Part shown: one piece after another, positions 1 to 7,563 of the stretch
Layout: the number at the start of each line of letters is the position of its first letter
Numbering within the stretch: the first letter of the stretch is position 1
Origin: Chelatococcus sp. YT9
Lineage (GTDB): Bacteria; Pseudomonadota; Alphaproteobacteria; Rhizobiales; Beijerinckiaceae
Length of the DNA: 64,000 nucleotides
Reading direction: 5' to 3'
Assembly (NCBI RefSeq): GCF_018398315.1
Contig: NZ_JAHBRW010000001.1
Span: 4,224,501-4,288,500, forward strand
Made by a program: the position numbers and the translations under genes
Notes under the pieces: model-generated
Told to the model about the DNA's origin: nothing
What the model saw: the letters and a program-made list of their open reading frames with translations, nothing else
Database searches by the model: none

Positions 1-151
1 GCGTGAGCGACGCTTTCTTCGGAGGAAGCAAGCGGTCCCGGGAAACTTTTCTCCGATTGACAGTTTAACTTGCCAGGTCCTGCTGATGTAGCTGACATTG
101 CGGCTCGTTGTTCGTGCTCGGCTTTCCGAGCCGAAGTGAGTGGAGGACGCC

Positions 152-1780
152 GTGAGACTAAAACTGTTGGCATCGGTTGTATTCGCCAGCGTGAGTATGG
201 GAGCCTCGGCTATGCCCGCGCAGGCGCAACAACCAAGCCCTCCCCAAGCCCAGCCGCAGCCTCAACGCGCCGCGCCGTCCCAACCCAATATTCTCGTCAT
301 CTTCGGGGACGACGTCGGGCAAACCAACCTCAGCGCCTATGGCTTCGGTGTTGTCGGCTATCAGACGCCGAACATCGATCGTATCGCGCGGGAAGGCATG
401 AAATTCACGGACTATTACGCGGAGAACAGCTGCACGGCCGGGCGCTCGTCCTTCATCACAGGACAGACGCCGAAGCGCACGGGGCTGTCGAAAGTCGGCG
501 TTCCCGGCGCCACGGTGGGTCTCCAGGATCGGGACGTCACGATGGCGCAGGTCCTGAAATCGATGGGCTATGCCACCGGCCAGTTCGGCAAGAATCATCT
601 GGGCGATCGCGACGAATACCTTCCGACCAACCACGGTTTCGACGAGTTCTTCGGAAACCTCTATCATCTCAATGCAGAAGAGGAGCCCGAGCGGCCTTAC
701 TGGCCCAAGGATGACCCCGAGTTCGTGCGGATGAACTCACCGCGCGGTGTCCTCAGAGCCTCCGCCGATGGCAAGATCGAAGACACCGGTCCTCTCGACA
801 AGAAGCGGATGGAGACGATCGACGACGAGACGACGAATGCCGCGGCAGACTTCATGGAGCGGCAGGTCCGGGCGGGAAAGCCGTTCTTCACCTGGATGAA
901 CACGACGCGCATGCATCTGTTCACGCATGTTCGCCCGTCGATGCAAGGCCAGAGTGGGATGCCGGGTAATGACTACGCGGATGGCATGATCGAGCATGAC
1001 GGCCATGTCGGCCAGTTGCTGAAGAAGCTGGACGATCTAGGCATCGCGGACAATACCATCGTCCTTTACACCACCGACAACGGCCCGAACCAGTTCTCCT
1101 GGCCGGACGCGGCAACGACCCCGTTCCGCAGCGAGAAGGACTCAAACTGGGAGGGCGCATTCCGCGTTCCGGCCATGATCCGCTGGCCCGGCAAGATCAA
1201 GCCCGGCACAGTGTCGACGGAGATCTTCTCCGGCCTCGACTGGTTCCCGACGTTGATTGCAGCGGCAGGCGATTCCGACATCAAGGCGAAGCTCCTGCGC
1301 GGTACGGCGATCGGCGCCCAAGGCAAGCAGTTCAAGGTCCACCTCGATGGCTATAACCAGCTGCCTTATCTCACAGGCGAGCAGCCCAAAGGGGCCCGGA
1401 ACGAGTTCGCCTACTTCAACGACGATGGCGTGCTCGTTGCCTATCGGCGCGGAGATTGGAAGGGCGTTTTCTGCGAAATGACGCACCCCGGCGGTTTTGC
1501 GGTGTGGCAGCAGCCCTTCACTTGCTTGCGGATCCCGAAGCTGTTCAACCTGCGGATGGACCCGTATGAGCGCGCTGACGTGGTATCCGATCAGTACAAC
1601 GATTGGCTCGTGAAGAACGACTATTTGCTGGCACAGCTGACGTTCCACGCGGCTCAGTTCCTCGAGACCTTCGTCGAGTTCCCGCCGAGTCAGGAGCCTG
1701 CGAGCTTCTCGATTGATCAGATTGCGCGGGACGTGGAAGCCAAGATCAAGGCGAATGCCGCTAAGGCGCCCTCGCCCTGA
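152..1780 (+). CDS. secreted sulfatase (arylsulfatase family)
   Basis: Hydrolyses sulfate esters; the substrate cannot be read from sequence. The sulfatase motif is visible: Cys in NSCTAGRSS near residue 94, a CxAxR variant of the usual CxPxR in which Cys becomes formylglycine. Metal-ligand segments are also present: FGDDVG near residue 55, FGKNHLGD near 150 and YTTDNGPN further on. The GTG at 152 is preferred because GGAGGA lies just upstream and it gives a clean signal peptide ending around AQA/Q; a GTG at 140 is also in frame. About 540 residues is normal for the family. It stands alone and a hairpin terminator follows. The family assignment is firm, the substrate unknown. Confidence 0.9.
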   Translation: MRLKLLASVVFASVSMGASAMPAQAQQPSPPQAQPQPQRAAPSQPNILVIFGDDVGQTNLSAYGFGVVGYQTPNIDRIAREGMKFTDYYAENSCTAGRSSFITGQTPKRTGLSKVGVPGATVGLQDRDVTMAQVLKSMGYATGQFGKNHLGDRDEYLPTNHGFDEFFGNLYHLNAEEEPERPYWPKDDPEFVRMNSPRGVLRASADGKIEDTGPLDKKRMETIDDETTNAAADFMERQVRAGKPFFTWMNTTRMHLFTHVRPSMQGQSGMPGNDYADGMIEHDGHVGQLLKKLDDLGIADNTIVLYTTDNGPNQFSWPDAATTPFRSEKDSNWEGAFRVPAMIRWPGKIKPGTVSTEIFSGLDWFPTLIAAAGDSDIKAKLLRGTAIGAQGKQFKVHLDGYNQLPYLTGEQPKGARNEFAYFNDDGVLVAYRRGDWKGVFCEMTHPGGFAVWQQPFTCLRIPKLFNLRMDPYERADVVSDQYNDWLVKNDYLLAQLTFHAAQFLETFVEFPPSQEPASFSIDQIARDVEAKIKANAAKAPSP

Positions 1781-1800
1781 TCTGAGGCGCTCTCGCACCG

Positions 1801-1840
1801 GGGCCGCCCCTTCCCTTGGGATGGGCGGCCCTTTTCTTTT
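1801..1840 (+). terminator. rho-independent terminator of the sulfatase gene
   Basis: A perfect 9-bp inverted repeat (GGGCCGCCC at 1801-1809, GGGCGGCCC at 1823-1831) is followed directly by a T-rich tract, 20 bases after the sulfatase stop codon. Confidence 0.85.
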
Positions 1841-1989
1841 AAGGCCAAAGCTTCACGCGTCATTTGCCGTTATGCCCGGGCCGTGAAAGCAGCCTTCGAT
1901 CGAGACGCTCACCGTGGGTGCCGCGGAGGTGAGCAGGCCACAGCTCGATCCTTAGTCGTGGTGCTCGCTGGACTGAAATCGGTCGTCGC

Positions 1990-2550
1990 TCATTCGGCGG
2001 TGCAGGACACCTTCCAGGTGCCGTTCCCCGGCATCTTGAGCGTGCCGCGATAGACCACAAGGTCCCCCCGCTTGCCTCGTCGCAAACGGAGCTCGCCCAA
2101 CAAGCGCTCGCCGGGATCGACTACGAAATCCAGACCGATCCCGGTATCACTCGCAATCCCCCGCGCATGTCGGATCGCAAAAGGCTTGCCTGTGCCGTGG
2201 TGCTCGCTCGTCGTGTAGTCTTCCTTCGGGGTTTCCAGCGTCGCCGCTGCCACCGATACAGTGTCAGCAAGCCCCAACAACATTCCTATGCTGATCTTTG
2301 AGCGAGCATCGTGGCAGAACATCCATTCCGTCGCGCTCGCATTATGAGGAGCAAACACGCTGAGCAGGCTGGCCGCAACCAAACCCGTGAGCCTGGGGAC
2401 GGCCGGATGGCGTCGGGCCCGCAACCAGGCTGCGGAGACAGGTGTTCGGCACATTGGAGGAGGCTCGTGCAGACGATGATCCGGCGGGATCGACGGAGGC
2501 AACGCCAGCGCGCCTGCCAGAGCCAAACGGGTTCGAGGGTGTGCCATCAT
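1990..2550 (-). CDS. hypothetical exported protein
   Basis: I do not recognise this family. The first ATG overlaps the stop of the upstream gene by four bases (ATGA), which suggests translational coupling. A Met at residue 33 (position 2454) is an alternative start and gives a more compact arginine-rich leader followed by a hydrophobic stretch (LTGLVAASLLSVFA) and an Ala-x-Ala cut site before TEWMFC. The mature part has two Cys residues (WMFCHDAR and the C-terminal KVSCTAE) that could form a disulfide in the periplasm. It probably forms a two-gene operon with the small exported protein upstream. Confidence 0.6.
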   Translation of the reverse strand: MMAHPRTRLALAGALALPPSIPPDHRLHEPPPMCRTPVSAAWLRARRHPAVPRLTGLVAASLLSVFAPHNASATEWMFCHDARSKISIGMLLGLADTVSVAAATLETPKEDYTTSEHHGTGKPFAIRHARGIASDTGIGLDFVVDPGERLLGELRLRRGKRGDLVVYRGTLKMPGNGTWKVSCTAE

Positions 2551-2906
2551 TCCACCGGGACGACGCGCAGCGGCGTGCGATAAGGCTCCACACGCAGATT
2601 GCCCTGTGCCTGCACGCTGATCTTCGCTAAGGGCGCCTGTTCCAGCTCCCCGTCCTTGGCTTTGCGCACCGCATAGCGCCAGACCGTCATCGCACCGCGC
2701 TCTCGGAGCGCCTTGCCGATCGCAGTCGCATCATCACCGAGCAAGGCGTCTTCCTTCGTCAAGGCGGCGACGATCTCATCCTTCTCGCTGACGAAGGTGA
2801 AGAGCTTGGCGCCTTTCTCAGCGGAGAGAACAGGACTGGCAAGAGTGACCAAAAGACCGGCGAAGAGGGGGCCTGCAATGAACAGGCGGCTGATGCGCTT
2901 CCGCAT
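2547..2906 (-). CDS. small hypothetical exported protein
   Basis: A 119-residue protein with a typical Sec signal peptide: basic MRKR, hydrophobic core, cut after LSA near residue 29. AAAGGA lies at good spacing before the ATG. The mature domain of about 90 residues has no motif I recognise and ends in a proline/valine-rich tail. It is translationally coupled to the following exported protein through an ATGA overlap, so the two probably act together outside the inner membrane. Function unknown. Confidence 0.6.
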   Translation of the reverse strand: MRKRISRLFIAGPLFAGLLVTLASPVLSAEKGAKLFTFVSEKDEIVAALTKEDALLGDDATAIGKALRERGAMTVWRYAVRKAKDGELEQAPLAKISVQAQGNLRVEPYRTPLRVVPVE

Positions 2907-3002
2907 TGGCTATCCTTTCAAGACTATCCGCCTGTACTCTGCCGGTGTTCCGTTTCGCGCGCTTTTCTCCTTGCATCCGCCCATGTTGCAAACATGGCGG
3001 GG

Positions 3003-4793
3003 CTACTTTGCCTCGGCGTCGATCCTCACCCTCCCCAACAGCGCCGGATAGGCCCGCGCGATGTCCGACAGATCATTCATATCAAGCCCGGTCCCGTGCG
3101 CCTGGATTGTTATGTTGAGGTTTTTCCGGGAGCCGCTGGCGAATGAACCTACGGCGTCGGAGATCGCTGCAACGGAGGGGGACGCTGCGAGCGTGCTGCT
3201 GACCATGGCCCTCACTACTTCGGCCAGGACCTCTCTTACGGCCGCAGGGTCGCTGCCCTGAAGCCGCGCGACATACCGCGCCATCAGATCGCCAAGGCCG
3301 GAATCGATGGCAGAGACCGTAACGAATTTGACGGCAAGATCCGGAACCACCGCTAGTGCTTCATGAGGATCCGCTGAAAACAGAGCCTTGCCTACATTTA
3401 CGATCTCGCCACTGACAAAGACCCCGCCGAGTTCCCGCCCCGTAAGCGACAGCTCGCGGATGCTGATCGTTTCATCGTTCTCGTTCCAGATAAACGCGAC
3501 GCGCGCTGTGCCATTGATGCCCGTAAGGCCCACCTCCCTCAAGGCAGCGACCCCAGGCAGGCTGACGCCCTGCGGTATAGCGAAGCTAATCCCGAAGCTG
3601 TCGATCTCAACCGACGTCGGGATAGCGCTGCGATAATTCGCAAACTTCGCATCGAAGCTCAGGATTTCCAACTTTTGCCGACCTCCTCGGTCGGCGGGAA
3701 GCGGGATGAAGAACACCGCGTCCTCGAATGAAAGGCTCTCAATCGCGGCGATAGCCGAGCGGAGTTCGGCGGTCAGGGAGAGAAAGTTGAGTTCCTTGGG
3801 CGCGGCCTTCAGTGCGTTGATGGAACCCATCAGATCGATCGGCTTCAGGGCGACTTTGCGCATGGAGCCAAGGGGTTCACCGGCGAACCGGACCGAAAGG
3901 CTGTCCATGGCGAGTGCAGGATTGACGCCGCCGCGTATGGGACCCGTTGCCATCCCTTTGACATCGACCGTCATCTCGGGTGTGCCAGAGGTCCTCGCCT
4001 CACAGTGCAAATCTTGCAGGTGGCCCTCATCGGCTTCGAAACCGGCAACCACGCTCTGATAGGCGGACAGAAGCCACGCCAACTGCGCGATGGTAGCCGA
4101 GTTGCGCGCCTGATCGAGGTCCGACATCAGCGCCGCGAAAGCGCGGGACGGCGTTGAGTTCGGCTGAAGCTTCATCGCACCAACGGCAATTGCGCCGATC
4201 GTGCAATTGACGTCCCGCGAGGTAATCTTGCCGCCAGCGACAGTTGTCTTCGCAGCGATGTCGCTTGCGCGTGCCGCATCGCCCGGCCCGCTTCCGTCGT
4301 AAAGCGTCAGCAGGGCTTCCATACTGACGTCGCGCATGACCACATTCGCAAGGTGCGCGCCTCCCGTCCGCATTCCCAACGTTATGCGTTCGATTGTAAC
4401 GATCGCGGCCCGGCCGGCACGAATGTCCTCCAGGACAATGTTGGTCAGGCTGAGGCCCGGTGAGCCGCCCTGCCCCACCCCATCGCCTGGAGCGGCGAAG
4501 GATATCGTTATTTCCGGAACAGAAATACGCTTCGCGTTGATTGCTTTCATTCCGCGAAGTCCGCGCGCGCCGCTGTTCAGAATAGCTTTCAACCGCTCCC
4601 CTGTCAGATTCATGCCCGGCAGCGCGATTGTGGGGATCGACAGCGACTTCACGAAACTATCTGGGGCCAGATCGCCTTGCGCGGTCGTCGGTCGCTGTCG
4701 GGGATCGGCGGTGTCGGAAGCCGCTGAAGCCTGAGCGGCGCCGAGTGCCGCTAGCGCGACAAGGACGCTACGAAAAATCCCGTTTATCCTCAT
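3003..4793 (-). CDS. large hypothetical exported protein
   Basis: About 596 residues from the ATG at 4793, chosen over the open frame back to 4913 because AAGGGGAG lies at good spacing and the N terminus is then a clear signal peptide (MRINGIFRS, hydrophobic core, AQASA cut near residue 25). The mature protein is rich in repeating beta-type segments such as ISVPEITISF, LTNIVLEDI and VSMEALLTLY, with few Cys and no transmembrane span. That pattern resembles large periplasmic beta-helical or AsmA-like proteins, but I see no diagnostic motif, so function is left open. It stands alone on the minus strand. Confidence 0.65.
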   Translation of the reverse strand: MRINGIFRSVLVALAALGAAQASAASDTADPRQRPTTAQGDLAPDSFVKSLSIPTIALPGMNLTGERLKAILNSGARGLRGMKAINAKRISVPEITISFAAPGDGVGQGGSPGLSLTNIVLEDIRAGRAAIVTIERITLGMRTGGAHLANVVMRDVSMEALLTLYDGSGPGDAARASDIAAKTTVAGGKITSRDVNCTIGAIAVGAMKLQPNSTPSRAFAALMSDLDQARNSATIAQLAWLLSAYQSVVAGFEADEGHLQDLHCEARTSGTPEMTVDVKGMATGPIRGGVNPALAMDSLSVRFAGEPLGSMRKVALKPIDLMGSINALKAAPKELNFLSLTAELRSAIAAIESLSFEDAVFFIPLPADRGGRQKLEILSFDAKFANYRSAIPTSVEIDSFGISFAIPQGVSLPGVAALREVGLTGINGTARVAFIWNENDETISIRELSLTGRELGGVFVSGEIVNVGKALFSADPHEALAVVPDLAVKFVTVSAIDSGLGDLMARYVARLQGSDPAAVREVLAEVVRAMVSSTLAASPSVAAISDAVGSFASGSRKNLNITIQAHGTGLDMNDLSDIARAYPALLGRVRIDAEAK

Positions 4794-5156
4794 GACGCTC
4801 CCCTTCCGCAAAACGAGCAGGTCGTAAGAAGCAAGATCGGATATTTGCAGATATCGGCTCTGAGAAAGAGAAAGACAGACGGCGTATGCAGCGGGAACCG
4901 GCGGTCTGAGCAATCAACCAGCCGTACGACGCGGCCCTAAGCCTTTGGATACCGGCGCAGCCATCGGTGATAGTTCAATGGCATGCATGCTTGCTTTTCG
5001 AGGCGCCAACGATGGAACGTCGCATGCCATTGGGTATTGCGGCATTCGTTCCGCCGCCACCTTCGGCGGTTCTGGTCCGGGAAGGCCGGCCTTCACAATT
5101 GCGCGTCGATACTGACGCCTGTTCACGAATAAATGCCCACCGAGGACGGATGCCGT
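4794..5156. other. 363-bp intergenic region, no gene seen
   Basis: The stretch between two exported-protein genes has short open frames on both strands, but none has a ribosome binding site, protein-like composition or recognisable family. It probably holds the promoter of the gene starting at 4793. Confidence 0.5.
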
Positions 5157-6266
5157 TCAGGGCAGATCAGCCAGAGAAGCAGGGCCAGGACCGGGCGTGA
5201 TCAGTGTCGGCCACTGGTTGGACCCGAAAGGCACCTTGGGCGGCAGGTGGGTCGTGATGCCGCGCGCCTTGGTTTCAGCCACGATGCTGTCACGCGCATC
5301 GCCCCCCATGAGCTCATAGTCCATCAAATAACGGCTGCCGAAGAAGGTTTCACCCACGGTCCGGTCCGCGATGATGCGCGTCAACGACTCGAGCATGTCC
5401 TGCGGAGTGGAGGTGAAGGAAACCGTCTCGATCAGGATCAGCCGCGAGTTGATGTCCTCCGGCGAGAAGAACTGGGCGAGCACGCTGTACAGGACGTTGT
5501 TCTGCCGCGCGACATAGATCGTGTTGCTGGCGGCGTAGACCTTGCCCCAGTCATCACCCAGCTGCTTCTTCCAATCCGCCAGCACGCCCATCCAGTGCTT
5601 CACCTGCGTGTCGGCTGCCCAGCGAATGTTGAGCTTCAGGCGGCTTTTTTGGTTTGCCGCGAAAGCCTGGACCTCCGCGAAGCTGACAACCTTGCCGTCG
5701 GTTACCTTGTCGATGAAGGCGATATTTTCCTCGATCAGTTCGCGATTGTTGGCACGCCATTCATCGGGCATGCTGGTTCTGTCGAGGCTCTCCAAAGCTG
5801 CCTTCAGCCGCACCCGATAGGCGAGAAGCGAGGGCTGGAAGGAACCGTCGTCCTGTTTGCCGATATGGGGGCCCGCGACGACACCGAGGGCCATCGCGCT
5901 GTGGCCGACCGACTTCAGAAGCTGATAGACATCAGGTACCTGCGGCGCCTCTAGAGGCGGCTTGCCCGGTCGGTACAAGACGAAGCGGCCGCCGGCGCCG
6001 GAGAACAACCCGAGGATCACCGGATGTTGCGACAAAATGCTGGCCTGCACCAGCTTGCTGGCATCGCCGTAGAGCTGGAACATGCCCGTGTTGAGGGCGA
6101 TGACATTCTGCTTGGCGGTTTCGGCGGCGTCGGGAACCCTGGCTCCCACGATCACGTCCATATAGCCGGGAATGCCCGATTGACCCTGCGCCCATGCGGA
6201 ACCAGCCCCGACACCGCACAACAACGCCGAAAGTACGGCACCGCATAATGTTTTCACGCAAGTCAT
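5157..6266 (-). CDS. hypothetical secreted protein
   Basis: A 369-residue protein with a Sec signal peptide (MTCVKTLCGAVLSALLCGV, cut after SAWA near residue 26) and a strong GGGGGAAA ribosome binding site. The mature part contains long helical stretches (LLKSVGHSAMALGVV, VRLKAALESLDR) and Trp/Lys-rich segments (WMGVLADWKKQLGDDW). No catalytic motif or membrane span is evident. It lies next to the molybdenum hydroxylase operon on the same strand, about 110 bp after the cytochrome gene's stop, so cotranscription is possible but not shown. Family not recognised. Confidence 0.6.
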   Translation of the reverse strand: MTCVKTLCGAVLSALLCGVGAGSAWAQGQSGIPGYMDVIVGARVPDAAETAKQNVIALNTGMFQLYGDASKLVQASILSQHPVILGLFSGAGGRFVLYRPGKPPLEAPQVPDVYQLLKSVGHSAMALGVVAGPHIGKQDDGSFQPSLLAYRVRLKAALESLDRTSMPDEWRANNRELIEENIAFIDKVTDGKVVSFAEVQAFAANQKSRLKLNIRWAADTQVKHWMGVLADWKKQLGDDWGKVYAASNTIYVARQNNVLYSVLAQFFSPEDINSRLILIETVSFTSTPQDMLESLTRIIADRTVGETFFGSRYLMDYELMGGDARDSIVAETKARGITTHLPPKVPFGSNQWPTLITPGPGPASLADLP

Positions 6267-6376
6267 CGACGTTTCCCCCAGCTCTTGATGATCTGAGACG
6301 CTGTTCCGCTCTCGACCATTTTCATGCGTTAGAACGACGCTTTACGGCATATGACGCATCTCGGCCGTGACCCTGG

Positions 6377-6997
6377 CTATGGACAGGCGGCACCGCTTTT
6401 GACCCAGGCCTCGACGAGCCCCTTCGCTTCCTTCTGTGTGCCCGGAGCCGGCGTGCGGCCGACGCCAGGCGACCACGCCCAGCCGACAAGGCCGTCGTCG
6501 CCGATGTGATGCACAATGTCGGGGAGGGACATGCCGCCATTGCGTGCCGGATCCTTCATCTGCACGCAGATTTGCCCGAGTGTCTTGCCCTCCCAGACCA
6601 TCTCGACCGGGGCCATCGCCCACGGCTCGTGGCCAGGCATGCGGGCCGGGTCGAAATTGCCCTTTTGGTGGCAGGTCGCGCAACGCATCGCCGGCAGGCC
6701 CATGCCATCGGCGCCACGGAACACCGGCGGTTGGTGCGGACGCTGGTTATCCCCCTGTCGCGGACGGTCACCGGCGGAATGGCAGTTCATGCAGCGCGGG
6801 CTCATGATCACCTTGCCAATTTCGCCGAACAGCGCCACGGAGCGGGCGCGCTCGTCAGTGATGGTCGCGAAGCTCTCCGGCGCTGCGAGCGTGTTCGCGG
6901 GCGCGCCACGCACCGAATGGGCCGCGACGAAACCGCCAACGAGGCTCACGGCCACGGTGGCCAGACAATGGCATGAGAAGCGCGAGATGGAGATCAT
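6377..6997 (-). CDS. diheme cytochrome c, electron acceptor subunit of the molybdenum hydroxylase
   Basis: A secreted c-type cytochrome of 206 residues. Two covalent heme sites are visible, CMNCH and CATCH, after an N-terminal signal segment ending near ARG. Later Met and His residues could be axial ligands. The ATG overlaps the stop of the 2Fe-2S subunit gene by four bases, so this is the last gene of a three-gene operon. In periplasmic hydroxylases of the isoquinoline, nicotinate and aldehyde type, such a cytochrome carries electrons from the iron-sulfur subunit to the respiratory chain in place of an FAD subunit. No FAD subunit gene is present here. The role is inferred from context. Confidence 0.85.
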   Translation of the reverse strand: MISISRFSCHCLATVAVSLVGGFVAAHSVRGAPANTLAAPESFATITDERARSVALFGEIGKVIMSPRCMNCHSAGDRPRQGDNQRPHQPPVFRGADGMGLPAMRCATCHQKGNFDPARMPGHEPWAMAPVEMVWEGKTLGQICVQMKDPARNGGMSLPDIVHHIGDDGLVGWAWSPGVGRTPAPGTQKEAKGLVEAWVKSGAACP

Positions 6998-7563
6998 TGC
7001 CGCCCCCCCTTGAGAGGAGGCGCCGTCTCCCCGGCCTTACCGGTCTCGCTCTGAAGGTAGCGGGCGGTATCCGCGAGAATCACATCACGGACCGCCTGAT
7101 GGTAGCGAACGTAGCCCGTGCAGCGGCACAGATGCCCATCAAGTGCTTCAAGGATCGTCTGCTCGAGCGCGGCGCGGGGAATGGGGTTGGCCGCGAGACG
7201 CTCCAGCAGCACCTGCCCCTCATTGAGAAAGCCGGCGGTGCAATAGCCGCATTGGAAGGAGAAGTGTTCAATGAATGCGGTCTGCAGCGGCGTGAGCGTC
7301 CCCCCCGCCGCATGGCCCTCCACCGTCCGGATACGCCTGCCATTGAAGTTGACCGCCGGCACGACGCAGGTCGGATTGGTGTAGCTGGTGCCGTCCGGCT
7401 CGTCGATGATCACGACGCAACTCAGGCACTGGGCCGCACCGCAGCCGAACTTGGTGCCGGTCATGCCCAGCACCTCGCGCAAGAAGTCGTTCATCGACAG
7501 ATCGTCACGAACCTCGATGGGACCGTGCGCACGGCCATTGATGGTCAAGGACAGGGCAGTCAC
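6994..7563 (-). CDS. 2Fe-2S subunit of a molybdenum hydroxylase (IorA-like)
   Basis: Small subunit of a xanthine-oxidase-family hydroxylase, 189 residues. The N-terminal plant-type ferredoxin domain has its Cys cluster in KFGCGAAQCLSCVV plus the Cys in NPTCVVP. The C-terminal helical domain holds the second cluster, QCGYCTAGF and HLCRCTGY. The C terminus is extended by about 25 residues beyond a minimal IorA. The GTG start overlaps the stop of the large-subunit gene (GTGA) and its own stop overlaps the cytochrome start, so the three genes are tightly coupled. It has no signal peptide and is probably co-exported with the Tat-tagged large subunit. Confidence 0.92.
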   Translation of the reverse strand: MTALSLTINGRAHGPIEVRDDLSMNDFLREVLGMTGTKFGCGAAQCLSCVVIIDEPDGTSYTNPTCVVPAVNFNGRRIRTVEGHAAGGTLTPLQTAFIEHFSFQCGYCTAGFLNEGQVLLERLAANPIPRAALEQTILEALDGHLCRCTGYVRYHQAVRDVILADTARYLQSETGKAGETAPPLKGGRQ

